64,000 nucleotides of DNA from Ruminococcus_G sp050944435 (GCA_050944435.1 JBMNRB010000016.1:6312-70311), one strand, 5' to 3'. Numbered from the stretch's first letter, positions 26,837 through 36,366 are shown. Numbers and translations: made by a program. The notes: generated by a model from the sequence alone, not told the origin.

Positions 26837-27602
26837 GGGGAAAAGAAAGAGACAGTACGCCTTTGTGATACGGCAGCTTACTGCCAGGGAAATCAAACGC
26901 AAGTATGCCCGGTCTTACCTGGGTATCCTGTGGAGCGTGCTGAATCCTTTGCTGTCCATGTTGGTGCTCTCTCTTATTTTTTCCAAAATGTTTCAAAAAA
27001 GCATCGAAAATTTTCCCATCTATTATCTGACGGGATATATTCTCTGGCAGACCTTTACCGGAGCTACTACCGCAGCCATGACGGCGCTCACGGACAATAA
27101 ACTTCTGCTGTTAAAAGTGAAATTTCCCATGGAAATATTCATTGTGACAAGAGTGTATACGGCTGCAGTGAATTTTTTGTATTCGCTGGCAGCTTATGGC
27201 GTTATGCTGGCTGTCTTTGAGATCAGAATTCAGATTACCGCGGCATTGTTTCCGGTGATTCTCTTCTTTTTATTTCTCTTTTCGCTGGGGATGTCGTTTA
27301 TCCTGGCTACAGGCTACGTTTTTTTCGGAGACTTGAAACATTTGTATACTGTGGCGCTTACCCTTTGGATGTACTGTTCCGGAATCTTTTATCCGGCAGA
27401 ACAGTTGGAGGGAATTATACAGAAAATCGTCTTTTACAATCCCATGTATGTATATATCCGCTGCCTGAGAAAGGCGGTTATGTATGGAGAAATACCGACG
27501 GGAGGGGAGGTTTGGCAGATGGTTCTTTGGGGCAGCGCGGTCTGTCTGGCCGGGTGGCTGATTTTTCAGAAAAACAGGAACAAAATCATGGAGTGGCTGT
27601 AA
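26826..27602 (+). CDS. ABC-2 polysaccharide export permease (Wzm/TagG-like)
   Basis: A 258-residue membrane protein with six helices that should form the channel of an exporter for an undecaprenyl-linked polysaccharide. REIKRKYARSYLGILWSVLNP (residues 21-41) is the cytoplasmic amphipathic gate-helix motif typical of the family; FNPMYVYI-like NPMYVYIRCLRKA near 197-210 is a second hallmark. ATG 26826 lies next to AGGAAAGAGA and overlaps the stop of the duplicated fragment. The ATPase follows after 12 bases. Confidence 0.93.
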   Translation: MTTEGKRKRQYAFVIRQLTAREIKRKYARSYLGILWSVLNPLLSMLVLSLIFSKMFQKSIENFPIYYLTGYILWQTFTGATTAAMTALTDNKLLLLKVKFPMEIFIVTRVYTAAVNFLYSLAAYGVMLAVFEIRIQITAALFPVILFFLFLFSLGMSFILATGYVFFGDLKHLYTVALTLWMYCSGIFYPAEQLEGIIQKIVFYNPMYVYIRCLRKAVMYGEIPTGGEVWQMVLWGSAVCLAGWLIFQKNRNKIMEWL

Positions 27603-27614
27603 TGGAGGAACGGG

Positions 27615-28355
27615 ATGGAGATAGAGGTGCAGGATGTGACCATGCGTTTTCGTCGGGCGAAGGAAGAAGCCTTCAGCCTGAAGGAGGCAGTGATTCAGAA
27701 GATTAAAGGGCGGCGCAGTTATGAAGTATTTACGGCCCTGGATCATGTAAGCTTCCGTGTGGAAAAGGGGGAAGTGGTGGGAATTATCGGCACCAATGGT
27801 TCCGGAAAGAGCACCCTTTTGAAAATTATTTCCGGCGCCCTTCTGCCCACGGAAGGAACGGTGACGGTGGACCGGGATAAGGTACAGCTTCTGACTCTGG
27901 GCGCGGGCTTTGACCCGGAACTGACAGGGAAAGAAAATGTTTATCTCAATGGCGCGCTGATTGGCTATACCAAGGAATTTCTGGACGAAAAATACGAAGA
28001 GATCGTTCAGTTCGCTCAACTGGAGGGATTTATGGAAGAGAAGGTAAGAAAATATTCTTCCGGCATGGTGTCCCGCCTCGGATTTGCCATCGCCACGGTT
28101 CAGGATACGCCGGAAATCCTGATTCTGGATGAGATTCTGAGTGTGGGAGATATGTTTTTCCGGGAAAAGAGTGAAAAGAAAATACGCAGTATGATTCATG
28201 GAGGTTCTACGGTGCTGATGGTATCCCATTCCCCTGCGGTTATCCAGAAGAACTGTACGAAGGCAATCTGGATTGAAAAGGGAAAGGTGCAGATGGAGGG
28301 AGAAACAAAGCAGGTATGTAAAGCTTATGAAAGCATGGTGACAGGAAAGGGATGA
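27615..28355 (+). CDS. ABC transporter ATPase for polysaccharide export (Wzt/TagH-like)
   Basis: A 246-residue nucleotide-binding subunit. It has Walker A GTNGSGKST near residue 60, the family LTLGAGFDPELTGKENVYLN segment (about 95-114), signature YSSGM near 147, Walker B ILILDEILSVGD near 167-178 and the H-loop His in MVSHS. There is no C-terminal carbohydrate-binding extension, so export is probably not coupled to a terminal modification. It pairs with the permease just upstream and overlaps the next gene by four bases (ATGA). Confidence 0.95.
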   Translation: MEIEVQDVTMRFRRAKEEAFSLKEAVIQKIKGRRSYEVFTALDHVSFRVEKGEVVGIIGTNGSGKSTLLKIISGALLPTEGTVTVDRDKVQLLTLGAGFDPELTGKENVYLNGALIGYTKEFLDEKYEEIVQFAQLEGFMEEKVRKYSSGMVSRLGFAIATVQDTPEILILDEILSVGDMFFREKSEKKIRSMIHGGSTVLMVSHSPAVIQKNCTKAIWIEKGKVQMEGETKQVCKAYESMVTGKG

Positions 28356-30229
28356 AAGAATGGGCATATAAAAAATATCAGGGGTTCAAAAGAAAAGTGA
28401 AGAAATCTTACAAGAAAAAGACTTTATACACCCAAGGCAGCGAGACGGCGCTGTCTGTACGGGAAAAGCCGGAAGAACTGGCCGAAAAGCTTCTTTCTTA
28501 CGATGTGATTTCTTTTGATGTGTTTGATACGCTGATCCTGCGCTGTGTCTCCCATCCCACCGACCTTTTTTATTTGGTGGGAATGAAGCTTAATTATCCC
28601 AATTTTAAAAAAATCCGGATTCGTGCGGAACAGGAAGCAAGAAAGAAAAAAGGAGGGGCGGGAGAGGTCACTCTGGCAGAGATCTGGGAAGTGCTGGAGA
28701 AAGAGTGCGGAATAGAAAAGGAAAAGGGAATGGCGGCGGAGTGGGAAATTCAGAAAAGCTGCTGTATGGGAAATCCTTATTTTCTGGAAGTGGCTGCCAT
28801 TTTGAAGCAACATCAAAAATGTCTGGCAGTCATGTCGGATATGTATCTGAACCGCCGTCAGATAGGTGAAATTTTAAAAGACTGCGGATACGGACAGATG
28901 GAGCATTGTTTTGTTTCCTGCGATTACGGCGCCTCCAAATGGTCAGGCAGCCTTTATGAAGTGATGCGGGAAAAAATGGGAAAAGAGAAAACGTATATTC
29001 ATGTGGGAGATCAGGATAACTCTGACTGCCGGCAGGCTCTGGCCCATTCCTTTCGGGCTGTCCGGTACCGGAATGTGAATGAAAAAGGAAACCGATACCG
29101 TCCGGAGGATATGTCGGCAGTGACGGGAAGTATTTACCGGGGAATCGTCAACGCCCATATTCACAATGGACTTTCAGAATTTTCCAGGGAATACGAATAC
29201 GGATATATTTACGGGGGACTCTTTGTTACCGGGTATTGCCGCTTCATCCACACCTATGTCCAGGCAAGGAGAATTGAAAAAATTCTTTTCCTTTCCCGGG
29301 ACGGAACGGTGCTGATGGAAGCTTATAGAAGGATGTATCCTGCCGAGGCGCGGCGGGTGAGATATGCTTTCTGGTCACGGCTGGCGGCAGTAAAAGTGAC
29401 GGCGGGATATTATAAGTATGAATATTTCCAGAGATTTCTTTATCACAAAGTGAATCAAAAGTTTACTTTGCGTCGGATTCTGACCAGCATGGAACTGTCC
29501 TGGCTGCTGCCTGATCTATGCCGAAGCTGCGGCCTTTCTCCGGAAGGGATGCTGACGAATAGAAATGTGGAAAAGGTTAAAGAATATCTGATGAGACGCT
29601 GGGATCAGATTCTGGATTCCTACAGAGGACAGCGGGAGGCGGCCGGCCTTTATTACAGAGAGATAATCGGCGAAAGCAAAAGCGCTGCCGCGGTGGATAT
29701 CGGATGGGCGGGAAGCGGCGCGGTTATGCTGGCTTATGGGGTGAAGAATCTGTGGAATATAGATTGTGAAATAACCGGAATACTTGCCGGGACAGATTCT
29801 GCTTCGGCGGAGCGGGGAGAAGTGGGGGAAACTTTTCTGCTGAGCGGACAACTGGTCAGTTATCTGTATTCACAGAGAGAAAACAGGGATGTATGGAAAT
29901 TTCATGATCCGGCCAAATTTCATAATCTTTACTGGGAATTGCTTCTGGGCGCTCCCTGGGGCAGCCTGAAAGGGTTTTATCCCGACGGCAACGGAGGATA
30001 CCTCTGCCGATTTCGGGAAAATCCGGCCAAAGGAGACAGAATACAAAGCATTCATAAAGGAATTCTGGACTTTACGGAGCAGTATCTGGCCATGGAAAGA
30101 AAAATAGGGCGTGAAATACCCATCAGCGGAAGAGATGCCTGTGCGCCCATGATCAATCTTTGCAGTCCGGGAAATGAAAAATTTATGGAAGGAATGAAGG
30201 AGCTGATGGATGTGATTCATATTGGGTAA
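28352..30229 (+). CDS. COG5610-like two-domain protein: HAD domain plus FLxRDG domain
   Basis: A 625-residue protein. Residues 45-250 form a HAD-type hydrolase: motif I SFDVFDTL with Asp 56 and 58/59 region, motif II VMSDMY, and motif IV-like HVGDQDNSD. Residues 270-620 form a second domain with FLSRDGTVLMEA near 313 and AVDIGWAGSGAVML near 447, shared with the 470-residue protein upstream. The N-terminal 40 residues are strongly basic. Its position in a polysaccharide export operon suggests a role in modifying or capping the polymer, for example with phosphate-linked groups, but no activity is established. ATG overlaps the ATPase stop. Confidence 0.82.
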   Translation: MKEWAYKKYQGFKRKVKKSYKKKTLYTQGSETALSVREKPEELAEKLLSYDVISFDVFDTLILRCVSHPTDLFYLVGMKLNYPNFKKIRIRAEQEARKKKGGAGEVTLAEIWEVLEKECGIEKEKGMAAEWEIQKSCCMGNPYFLEVAAILKQHQKCLAVMSDMYLNRRQIGEILKDCGYGQMEHCFVSCDYGASKWSGSLYEVMREKMGKEKTYIHVGDQDNSDCRQALAHSFRAVRYRNVNEKGNRYRPEDMSAVTGSIYRGIVNAHIHNGLSEFSREYEYGYIYGGLFVTGYCRFIHTYVQARRIEKILFLSRDGTVLMEAYRRMYPAEARRVRYAFWSRLAAVKVTAGYYKYEYFQRFLYHKVNQKFTLRRILTSMELSWLLPDLCRSCGLSPEGMLTNRNVEKVKEYLMRRWDQILDSYRGQREAAGLYYREIIGESKSAAAVDIGWAGSGAVMLAYGVKNLWNIDCEITGILAGTDSASAERGEVGETFLLSGQLVSYLYSQRENRDVWKFHDPAKFHNLYWELLLGAPWGSLKGFYPDGNGGYLCRFRENPAKGDRIQSIHKGILDFTEQYLAMERKIGREIPISGRDACAPMINLCSPGNEKFMEGMKELMDVIHIG

Positions 30230-31193
30230 GGTTTTATACCATGCAGTCAGTTCGTATCAGCTTCTGGAGGTAATGCTTCACCGTATGCTCCGTCATCCCC
30301 GGGAGCGGGCGGTGCTGATTCTGCCCGATTTCATCAAAGAAAAATATCCCCAGTATCAGAAGCTGAAAAGAAAAAAATTTTTTGATGAAGTGTATTTGTT
30401 TCCCTATCTGGCCATTCCCCATGACAGCGAAGAAGCTATTGCAATGAGGGTGAAAAAATACTATGAGAAGATGATCCCCCACGATATCCGGGGGTTTTGC
30501 AGGGTATACGTTGCAGGCGCTCATTTCTACTTTACGCTGTATCTGTTGGAGAAAAAGATTTCTTTCTGCTTTTTTGAAGATGGGGCGGGAATGGCAAGCC
30601 GTCCCGGGCAGCTGTGGGAAGATCTGGCAAAGCAGTATCCCCTTCATGCCGCCATCGCAAAAAAACGGGGCCTGTTTGACGGATCAAATCCCCAGGTGGA
30701 AAAGATTATCTGTCTGAAAAGGGCTCAGACTGTGGAGGTGAACCAGGAAAAATATCTGGATTTTTCAGTGGAAAAGGAACTGGAGGGGCTGAACGGGAAA
30801 GACCGGAAAAAAATCATCGGTTTTTTTATTGGACACAGAATATGGACGCGGGCCCAGGGGATCCTGCTGACGCAGAATTTTTCAGGGCTGGGGGTGATGA
30901 GCCCCGGGGAACAGATCAGCCTGTATAAGAATCTGGCGGAAGATTTTCTTTCTCATGTGCCGCTGATTATAAAGAAACATCCGGACGATCCCCTGGATTA
31001 CCGGGGAATATTTCCCCGGACAAAGGTAATCCGCACGGTATTCCCGTCGGAACTTCTGCCCTACGTTTTTTTTCGAAAACCAAAGACCGTGTACGCGTTT
31101 AATTCTACCGGGTGCGAAAATCTTAAGGATCATTTTCGCATCAGGCAACTGGACAATGGCAAAAAGCAAAAGGAAGGAGAAGACCATGGGTGA
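30222..31193 (+). CDS. Glycosyltransferase with bacterial sialyltransferase motifs (polysialyltransferase-like), gene 1
   Basis: A 323-residue protein. The motifs shared by GT38/GT52/GT80 enzymes are visible: EDG at 119-121 (D/E-D/E-G motif), HP at 253-254 in IIKKHPDDP, and NST at 294-296 (the Ser/Thr motif). The start VLYHAVSSYQLLEVML is also typical. Those families use CMP-linked sialic acid or Kdo, which fits the CMP-transferase gene 3 kb downstream. TTG 30222 overlaps the previous stop by eight bases and lacks a clear Shine-Dalgarno site; no better upstream start exists. Donor and acceptor are not known. Confidence 0.75.
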   Translation: MGKVLYHAVSSYQLLEVMLHRMLRHPRERAVLILPDFIKEKYPQYQKLKRKKFFDEVYLFPYLAIPHDSEEAIAMRVKKYYEKMIPHDIRGFCRVYVAGAHFYFTLYLLEKKISFCFFEDGAGMASRPGQLWEDLAKQYPLHAAIAKKRGLFDGSNPQVEKIICLKRAQTVEVNQEKYLDFSVEKELEGLNGKDRKKIIGFFIGHRIWTRAQGILLTQNFSGLGVMSPGEQISLYKNLAEDFLSHVPLIIKKHPDDPLDYRGIFPRTKVIRTVFPSELLPYVFFRKPKTVYAFNSTGCENLKDHFRIRQLDNGKKQKEGEDHG

Positions 31194-32280
31194 CGGACAG
31201 GCGCTTATTATTGTAAATTCAGTATATCAGCTGTTTTCTGCCGTCCATATCCGGCGGGCTTTGCTTGGAGGGAAAAAAGTGGATCTGCTTTTGACAGATC
31301 TGCTGCCCGGCGCAGGCGTCTATAAAGAGAAAGTGAAGGAGACGGGACAGTTTCAACGGGTTTTGTCGGCAAAGACGGCCAGCCTTTCTCAAAAATATAT
31401 GACGGGGACGGAGCAGGAGATTAGAGAGGGGTATGCAAAAGCAGACAGCATTTTCAGGTGGACGCTGTGTGATGAGCCGGGAAAGTACGAAGAGATTTAT
31501 TTTTCCAATTTTGACACCTTCACCCGGATGCTGGCCTGCAGGCTTTACGGAGACCATCCTTCGTTTATCTGTTATGAAGACGGATTTTCCACCTACGTGA
31601 TTGATTATCTCAGGAAAGAAAGGGCTGCGGTGAACCGGACAGAGGAAGGAATGAAAATCAAGGATCTGGTGACGAAGGTGATGCTTTATGAGCCTCGCCT
31701 TGCGATGAGGGGAGATCGATTTCCCAATGCCAGAATTCCTAAAGTTTCGGTCAGAGACGATGAACTGAAAGAGTTGCTGAATTATATTTTTTCTTATAAA
31801 AAACCGGATATGTGGGAAAATTTTATCTTTCTGGAACAGTCTTTCCGGGCGGAAGGGATGAAAAGCAATGATCTGGATCTGATGGAAGAGTGCCAGGCGG
31901 CGGTGACGCCGGAACATTTTATCGTAAAACCCCATCCAAGGAATGAGGAAAATATTCCCTTTGCCAGGGGACTTTCCAGAAAATATGACGGTCGTGTACC
32001 CTGGGAGCTGTTTTTGATGAACGAAGAAGAGGGACGGTGGAATCTTTTGACCGTTTGTTCCAATGCAGCGCTCACGGGCAGGCTGGTGTTCGGAATGGAT
32101 ATCCATACGGTGATGCTGTATCGCCTGTTCCAGGGCAGAGTGCTTTGGAAAGAAGACGATGTGCTGATAAGGTATCTGAAAAAATTTCACCGACAGTTTG
32201 CAGGAAAGAATTATTATGTGCCGAGGACAGTATATGAGCTGCGGGCTATTCTCAGATATTTGTCCGGCGTCAATGGTTAG
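31186..32280 (+). CDS. Glycosyltransferase with bacterial sialyltransferase motifs, gene 2
   Basis: A 364-residue relative of the preceding protein. It has EDG at 131-133 (CYEDGFSTY), HP at 250-251 (IVKPHPRNEE) and CSN at 291-293 in the position of the Ser/Thr motif. It opens with ALIIVNSVYQLFSAV. ATG 31186 is chosen for AAGGAGA just upstream; ATG 31156 would add ten basic residues. It overlaps the previous gene by eight bases. The two neighbours may add ulosonic-acid-type residues in sequence or make different linkages. Functional assignment is by motif only. Confidence 0.75.
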   Translation: MGDGQALIIVNSVYQLFSAVHIRRALLGGKKVDLLLTDLLPGAGVYKEKVKETGQFQRVLSAKTASLSQKYMTGTEQEIREGYAKADSIFRWTLCDEPGKYEEIYFSNFDTFTRMLACRLYGDHPSFICYEDGFSTYVIDYLRKERAAVNRTEEGMKIKDLVTKVMLYEPRLAMRGDRFPNARIPKVSVRDDELKELLNYIFSYKKPDMWENFIFLEQSFRAEGMKSNDLDLMEECQAAVTPEHFIVKPHPRNEENIPFARGLSRKYDGRVPWELFLMNEEEGRWNLLTVCSNAALTGRLVFGMDIHTVMLYRLFQGRVLWKEDDVLIRYLKKFHRQFAGKNYYVPRTVYELRAILRYLSGVNG

Positions 32281-32290
32281 GAGGCAGAGG

Positions 32291-34033
32291 ATGAAGGACA
32301 AAGTAAAAGTTTCCGTCATTATTCCGGTATATCAGGTGGAAAAGTATTTGGAACGGGCAGTGGACTCTGTTTTGGCCCAAACGTTAAGGGAACTGGAAAT
32401 CATACTTGTGGATGACGGAAGTGAAGATGCTTCCGGGCTGATTTGCGATCGTTACGGCGAAGAATATCCTCAGATGGTCCGGGTGATTCATAAAAAAAAT
32501 GAAGGCCTGGGGATGGCGCGCAATACGGGAGTTCAGGCGGCCCGGGGAGAGTATGTGGCGTTTCTGGATTCCGATGATACGGTTGAGGCGGACATGTACC
32601 GGGAAATGTACGAAAAAGCGGCCAAAGAGCAGTACGATATGGTGATGTGCGACGTAAAAATCCTTTATGTGGAAGAAAACAGGGAGTCTGTGGTGCGGAC
32701 CTTCCCGGAGGAAGAGGTGGATCTGGCCGAATATCTGGCAAAGGGAAACAATATCACATACAGCGTAAACAAGCTGTACGCCAGAAGAATCTGGGAAGAA
32801 AATCAGTATGAAAAAATGCTGTTTGAAGATATTTCTCTCATTCCGGCGCTTGTAACCAGGTATCCCCATATTGGCTATGTTCCCAAGGCTTTTTACTGTT
32901 ATTACCGAAGAGCCAATACCATATCTACCACATTTGCAGGGGGAATGGTGGACATTATCCAGGCGTTCAGAAACTTTATCGACCGAAGCGATCCGCGTTA
33001 CCGGGAAGAAGTCATTTACTGTACGGCAAAGCAGCTTTTATGGAATATGACCCAGTCCCGGGTATTGTTTCAGGCGGATTTCATCGGCCTGCTGAAAGAA
33101 TATAAAAAGGATTTTCTTCTGAATCCCTATATCGCCCACGATCCCAAAATAAAGAAACTCCTTGCCTTCATCCAGCAGGAAGTAATACCGGAACATTTTA
33201 TCTGCATCTGCCCGTTGGAAGAGATTCCGGAAGGATTTATGCAGTCTCTTGGAGAACATTTTCCCAAAGCAGAACTTACCGTAAGAGAGATATCACAGCA
33301 GGAGACGGAAGAATTTCCCCTATCGGTGAAACGGGCGCTGGAAACGGGAAACAGGGAGTTCGCCAGGGAATATGCCGGTCTTAAAATCCTGTATGAGCAG
33401 GGGGGAATATTTCTCAAACCGGATATGCGGGTGAAGCTGAACTTAAAAAGACTTCGCCTGCAGACCATTTTTTTCGGGTTTGAAAATGAGGAAGAAATCT
33501 GCGGCGGATGTTTCGGGGCGGTGCGGGATCATTACGTGATACGGGCCCTTTTGGATTCCTATGAAGAAGATAATATTTTCAATAAGGCCATGCTGCCCCT
33601 GAAAGAGAGGATACGGGATCTGCTGATTCTTTCTTTTGATTTAAAAGTTAACGGAAGGAACCAGCGGCTGAAAAAGGAAATTCAGATTTATCTTCCGGGA
33701 ATTCTGGCCTTTGATATGCAGGATGGAGAAAATTGCTGCAAAAAAGTGCCGATGGAAGTGCCGGAAGGATATGAGATAGTCAGCGGCCGGGTGCTGAAGC
33801 TTTGGTCTGACCGTCTGATGGAAAACTGGAATCTCTATAAAAAACAGCGGGATCAGAATCAGAGCGGAAAAGGGAAAAAGGAGGAAGAGGAAGCCCTGCC
33901 GCCCTTTGGCGGTATGCCTGGCGCCGTTCAGGCGGAAGAACAGATACGACAGGTAGTGGAAGCCTATGAAAATTCCACCTGTTGGAAGATTACCCGGCCT
34001 CTCCGGGCGCTGGCCGGTATTTTTAATAAATAA
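32291..34033 (+). CDS. GT2 glycosyltransferase fused to a degenerate GT32-like domain
   Basis: A 580-residue protein. ATG 32291 follows AGGAGG; the region upstream belongs to the previous gene. Residues 5-220 are a family 2 domain: VSVIIPVYQVEKYLERAVDS, VDDGS near 40 and FLDSDDTV near 93. Residues 295-480 resemble GT32/capsular transferases (YAGLKILYEQGGIFL), but the expected DxD metal site reads KPD at 376-378, so this half may be inactive or use a different chemistry. The C-terminus ends with STCWKITRPLRAL, a tail common on surface-polysaccharide transferases. The next gene follows after nine bases. Confidence 0.85.
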   Translation: MKDKVKVSVIIPVYQVEKYLERAVDSVLAQTLRELEIILVDDGSEDASGLICDRYGEEYPQMVRVIHKKNEGLGMARNTGVQAARGEYVAFLDSDDTVEADMYREMYEKAAKEQYDMVMCDVKILYVEENRESVVRTFPEEEVDLAEYLAKGNNITYSVNKLYARRIWEENQYEKMLFEDISLIPALVTRYPHIGYVPKAFYCYYRRANTISTTFAGGMVDIIQAFRNFIDRSDPRYREEVIYCTAKQLLWNMTQSRVLFQADFIGLLKEYKKDFLLNPYIAHDPKIKKLLAFIQQEVIPEHFICICPLEEIPEGFMQSLGEHFPKAELTVREISQQETEEFPLSVKRALETGNREFAREYAGLKILYEQGGIFLKPDMRVKLNLKRLRLQTIFFGFENEEEICGGCFGAVRDHYVIRALLDSYEEDNIFNKAMLPLKERIRDLLILSFDLKVNGRNQRLKKEIQIYLPGILAFDMQDGENCCKKVPMEVPEGYEIVSGRVLKLWSDRLMENWNLYKKQRDQNQSGKGKKEEEEALPPFGGMPGAVQAEEQIRQVVEAYENSTCWKITRPLRALAGIFNK

Positions 34034-34042
34034 GGAGGCATT

Positions 34043-34774
34043 ATGCGGACAGTTTTAATTATCCCGGCCAGATATAATTCCAGCCGGCTGAAAGGGAAAC
34101 CCCTGATGGAGATTGAAGGAAAGCCCATGGTGTGGTGGGTGTATCAGCAAATGAAAAAATCCGCCAGGGTGGATGAGATTTATGTGGCCACCGACAGTGA
34201 GAAAATACAAGGAGTGTGCGCAGATTACGGGATGAACTGCATGATGACCTCACCGGATCATAAAACCAGTACGGAACGGCTGTATGAGGTGTCCAAAAGT
34301 ATTCCCGGGGACATATATATCTGTGTCAACGGCGACGAACCTCTTTTGGAAGCGGAGGTAATGGAACAGGTGATTCCGGAAAACCTGGAAGGTTTTTTTG
34401 TCTCCAATCTTATGACAGCAATCCTTCATCCGGTGGAGGCGGTGGACGATTCCAATATAAAAGTGGTGACAGATACCAAAGGGAATGCATTGTTTATGTC
34501 CAGAAGTCCCATTCCCCATCCCAAAGCCAGCATCCTTTTTTCGTATTATAAACATCTGGGCGTTCTGGCCTATTCTCCAAATGCCCTTCGTTTTTTTGCG
34601 GAAACGCCCAGGGGTCCGCTGGAAGCGGTGGAGGATATCAATGAACTGCGTTTTATCGAACACGGAAAGAAAGTGAAAATGATTCCGGTGGAGGCAGAAA
34701 CCTTGTCGGTGGATACGGCAAAAGATCTGGAGTATGTACGGCAGGTGATAAGAGAAAGGAGTCTGGGGAGATGA
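34043..34774 (+). CDS. kdsB: CMP-Kdo synthetase-like cytidylyltransferase
   Basis: A 243-residue nucleotidyltransferase. It matches KdsB: LIIPARYNSSRLKGKPL at the N-terminus, ATDSEKI near 50, MTSPDHKTSTERL near 70-82 (classical form MTSxxHxSGTDR) and CVNGDEPLL near 95. The reaction is CTP plus a 3-deoxy-2-ulosonic acid giving the CMP-sugar. Kdo activation is normally a Gram-negative function, so here it probably activates Kdo or a related ulosonic acid for a surface polymer. It overlaps the aldolase gene by four bases, and sialyltransferase-motif enzymes lie upstream. The exact sugar is unknown. Confidence 0.85.
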   Translation: MRTVLIIPARYNSSRLKGKPLMEIEGKPMVWWVYQQMKKSARVDEIYVATDSEKIQGVCADYGMNCMMTSPDHKTSTERLYEVSKSIPGDIYICVNGDEPLLEAEVMEQVIPENLEGFFVSNLMTAILHPVEAVDDSNIKVVTDTKGNALFMSRSPIPHPKASILFSYYKHLGVLAYSPNALRFFAETPRGPLEAVEDINELRFIEHGKKVKMIPVEAETLSVDTAKDLEYVRQVIRERSLGR

Positions 34775-36366
34775 GTATACAGATACTGGACTGTACGCTG
34801 AGAGACGGAGGTTATATCAATGATTGGAAGTTCGGGAGGAAGACGATACAGTCAATTCTGGATAAACTGGAACGGGCGGGTATCGACATTGTGGAATGTG
34901 GATTCCTGACGGGGATGATCCAGGATGAAGAATGTTCTCTTTTTGACAATGTATCTGCCATCGAAAAGCTGCTTCCTCAAAGGAAAAGAACTTCCATGTA
35001 TGTGGCGATGATTGCCATTGGGGAAAAGGAACTTCATCCCGTTATGCTTCCCCGGCATGACAGCAGAAGCATTGACGGAATCCGTCTCACTTTTCATAAG
35101 GCGGAGATTGAACAGGCCTTTGAATGGGCAAAAATTATCATGGAAAAGGGATATCACGTTTTCATGCAGCCGGTGGGAACGGTATTTTACAGTGATTTGG
35201 AACTCTTAATGCTGGTGGAAAAGATAAATCAGTTAAATCCCTACGCCTTTTATATCGTAGACACTCTGGGCAGCATGTACAGAAACGATGTCTCCCATCG
35301 TTTTTATCTGATCGATAAAAATATGAATCCCGGAATCCGTCTGGGGTTTCACGGTCATAATAACCTGCAGCTGGCATTTTCCAATGCTCAGGTACTTGGA
35401 AAGATACAGACGAAACGAACGCTGATTCTGGATGCTTCCGTTTATGGGATGGGACGGGGAGCGGGAAATTTGCCTACAGAGCTGATTACCCAGTATATCA
35501 ATAAAAATATTGACTCCCGATACGATACCGCTGTGGTGATGGATATTTATGACGATTATATTTCTGCCATCCGCAGGGAATACGAGTGGGGGTATTCCAT
35601 GCCTTACCACATAGCGGCCAGTCATGTCTGTCATCCCAATTACGCTTCTTACCTGATGGACAGAAGAACTCTCACCATGAAAGACATCGAAGAAATCATC
35701 CGTTCGATTCCGGAAGACGACAAAGTTCTTTATGACCGGCAGAAAATAGAGCGGCTTTATGTTCAGTTTCAGAGCAGAAAGATTGATGATGAAAAGGCAG
35801 TGAATCAGTTGAGGGAGCTGATACGGAACCGGAAAATTCTACTGCTGGCTCCGGGCAGAAGTCTGTCGGAAGAATATGACAAAATTATGCAGTATCGGGA
35901 GAAGGAATCACCCTACGTAATTACGGTGAATTTTGTGGATGAAACCTATGGGATGGACGCCTGCTTTGTCAGCAATCACAAAAGGATGGATATGATTGAA
36001 CAGGAACTTAAAACTCTGGACGGGATGCTTACCATTCTCACCTCCAATATACCGGCTAAGATAGAGAAAAGTCTCAGCGTGGACTATAAACGGTATACCA
36101 ACGGTGATGAAATGATTTCTGATAATGCAGGTCTTATGCTGCTGAAACTTCTAAAGGAGTGCGGCGCAGGGGAAATCGTTCTGGCTGGTTTTGACGGTTT
36201 TCATCACCGCTTGAACGGAAATTATTACAGCAGAGAGCTGAATTTGAAAGTGGACGAGGCAAAAGCGGCTCAGCGGCAGGAAAGAATACGCCGGCAGCTT
36301 AAAGAATTAAACATGGATATCCGGTTTCTGACAAAATCCGTCTATGAGGAGGAGGAACATGTATAA
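34771..36366 (+). CDS. HMGL/DRE-TIM aldolase fused to a Rossmann-like C-terminal domain
   Basis: A 531-residue fusion. Residues 1-300 are an HMGL-like aldolase: ILDCTLRDGGYINDW at the N-terminus and the metal-site GFHGHNNLQLA near 191. Relatives such as 4-hydroxy-2-oxovalerate aldolase join pyruvate and an aldehyde. Residues 345-520 form a second domain with LLLAPGRSLSE, VSNHKR and DNAGLMLLKLLKECGAGE followed by VLAGFDGF. That order recalls the DUF115/GT42-type fold, but the match is by eye. Between kdsB and a HAD phosphatase, it could make the ulosonic acid carbon chain. No usual NeuB or KdsA gene is present. Both activities are inferred. Confidence 0.75.
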   Translation: MSIQILDCTLRDGGYINDWKFGRKTIQSILDKLERAGIDIVECGFLTGMIQDEECSLFDNVSAIEKLLPQRKRTSMYVAMIAIGEKELHPVMLPRHDSRSIDGIRLTFHKAEIEQAFEWAKIIMEKGYHVFMQPVGTVFYSDLELLMLVEKINQLNPYAFYIVDTLGSMYRNDVSHRFYLIDKNMNPGIRLGFHGHNNLQLAFSNAQVLGKIQTKRTLILDASVYGMGRGAGNLPTELITQYINKNIDSRYDTAVVMDIYDDYISAIRREYEWGYSMPYHIAASHVCHPNYASYLMDRRTLTMKDIEEIIRSIPEDDKVLYDRQKIERLYVQFQSRKIDDEKAVNQLRELIRNRKILLLAPGRSLSEEYDKIMQYREKESPYVITVNFVDETYGMDACFVSNHKRMDMIEQELKTLDGMLTILTSNIPAKIEKSLSVDYKRYTNGDEMISDNAGLMLLKLLKECGAGEIVLAGFDGFHHRLNGNYYSRELNLKVDEAKAAQRQERIRRQLKELNMDIRFLTKSVYEEEEHV

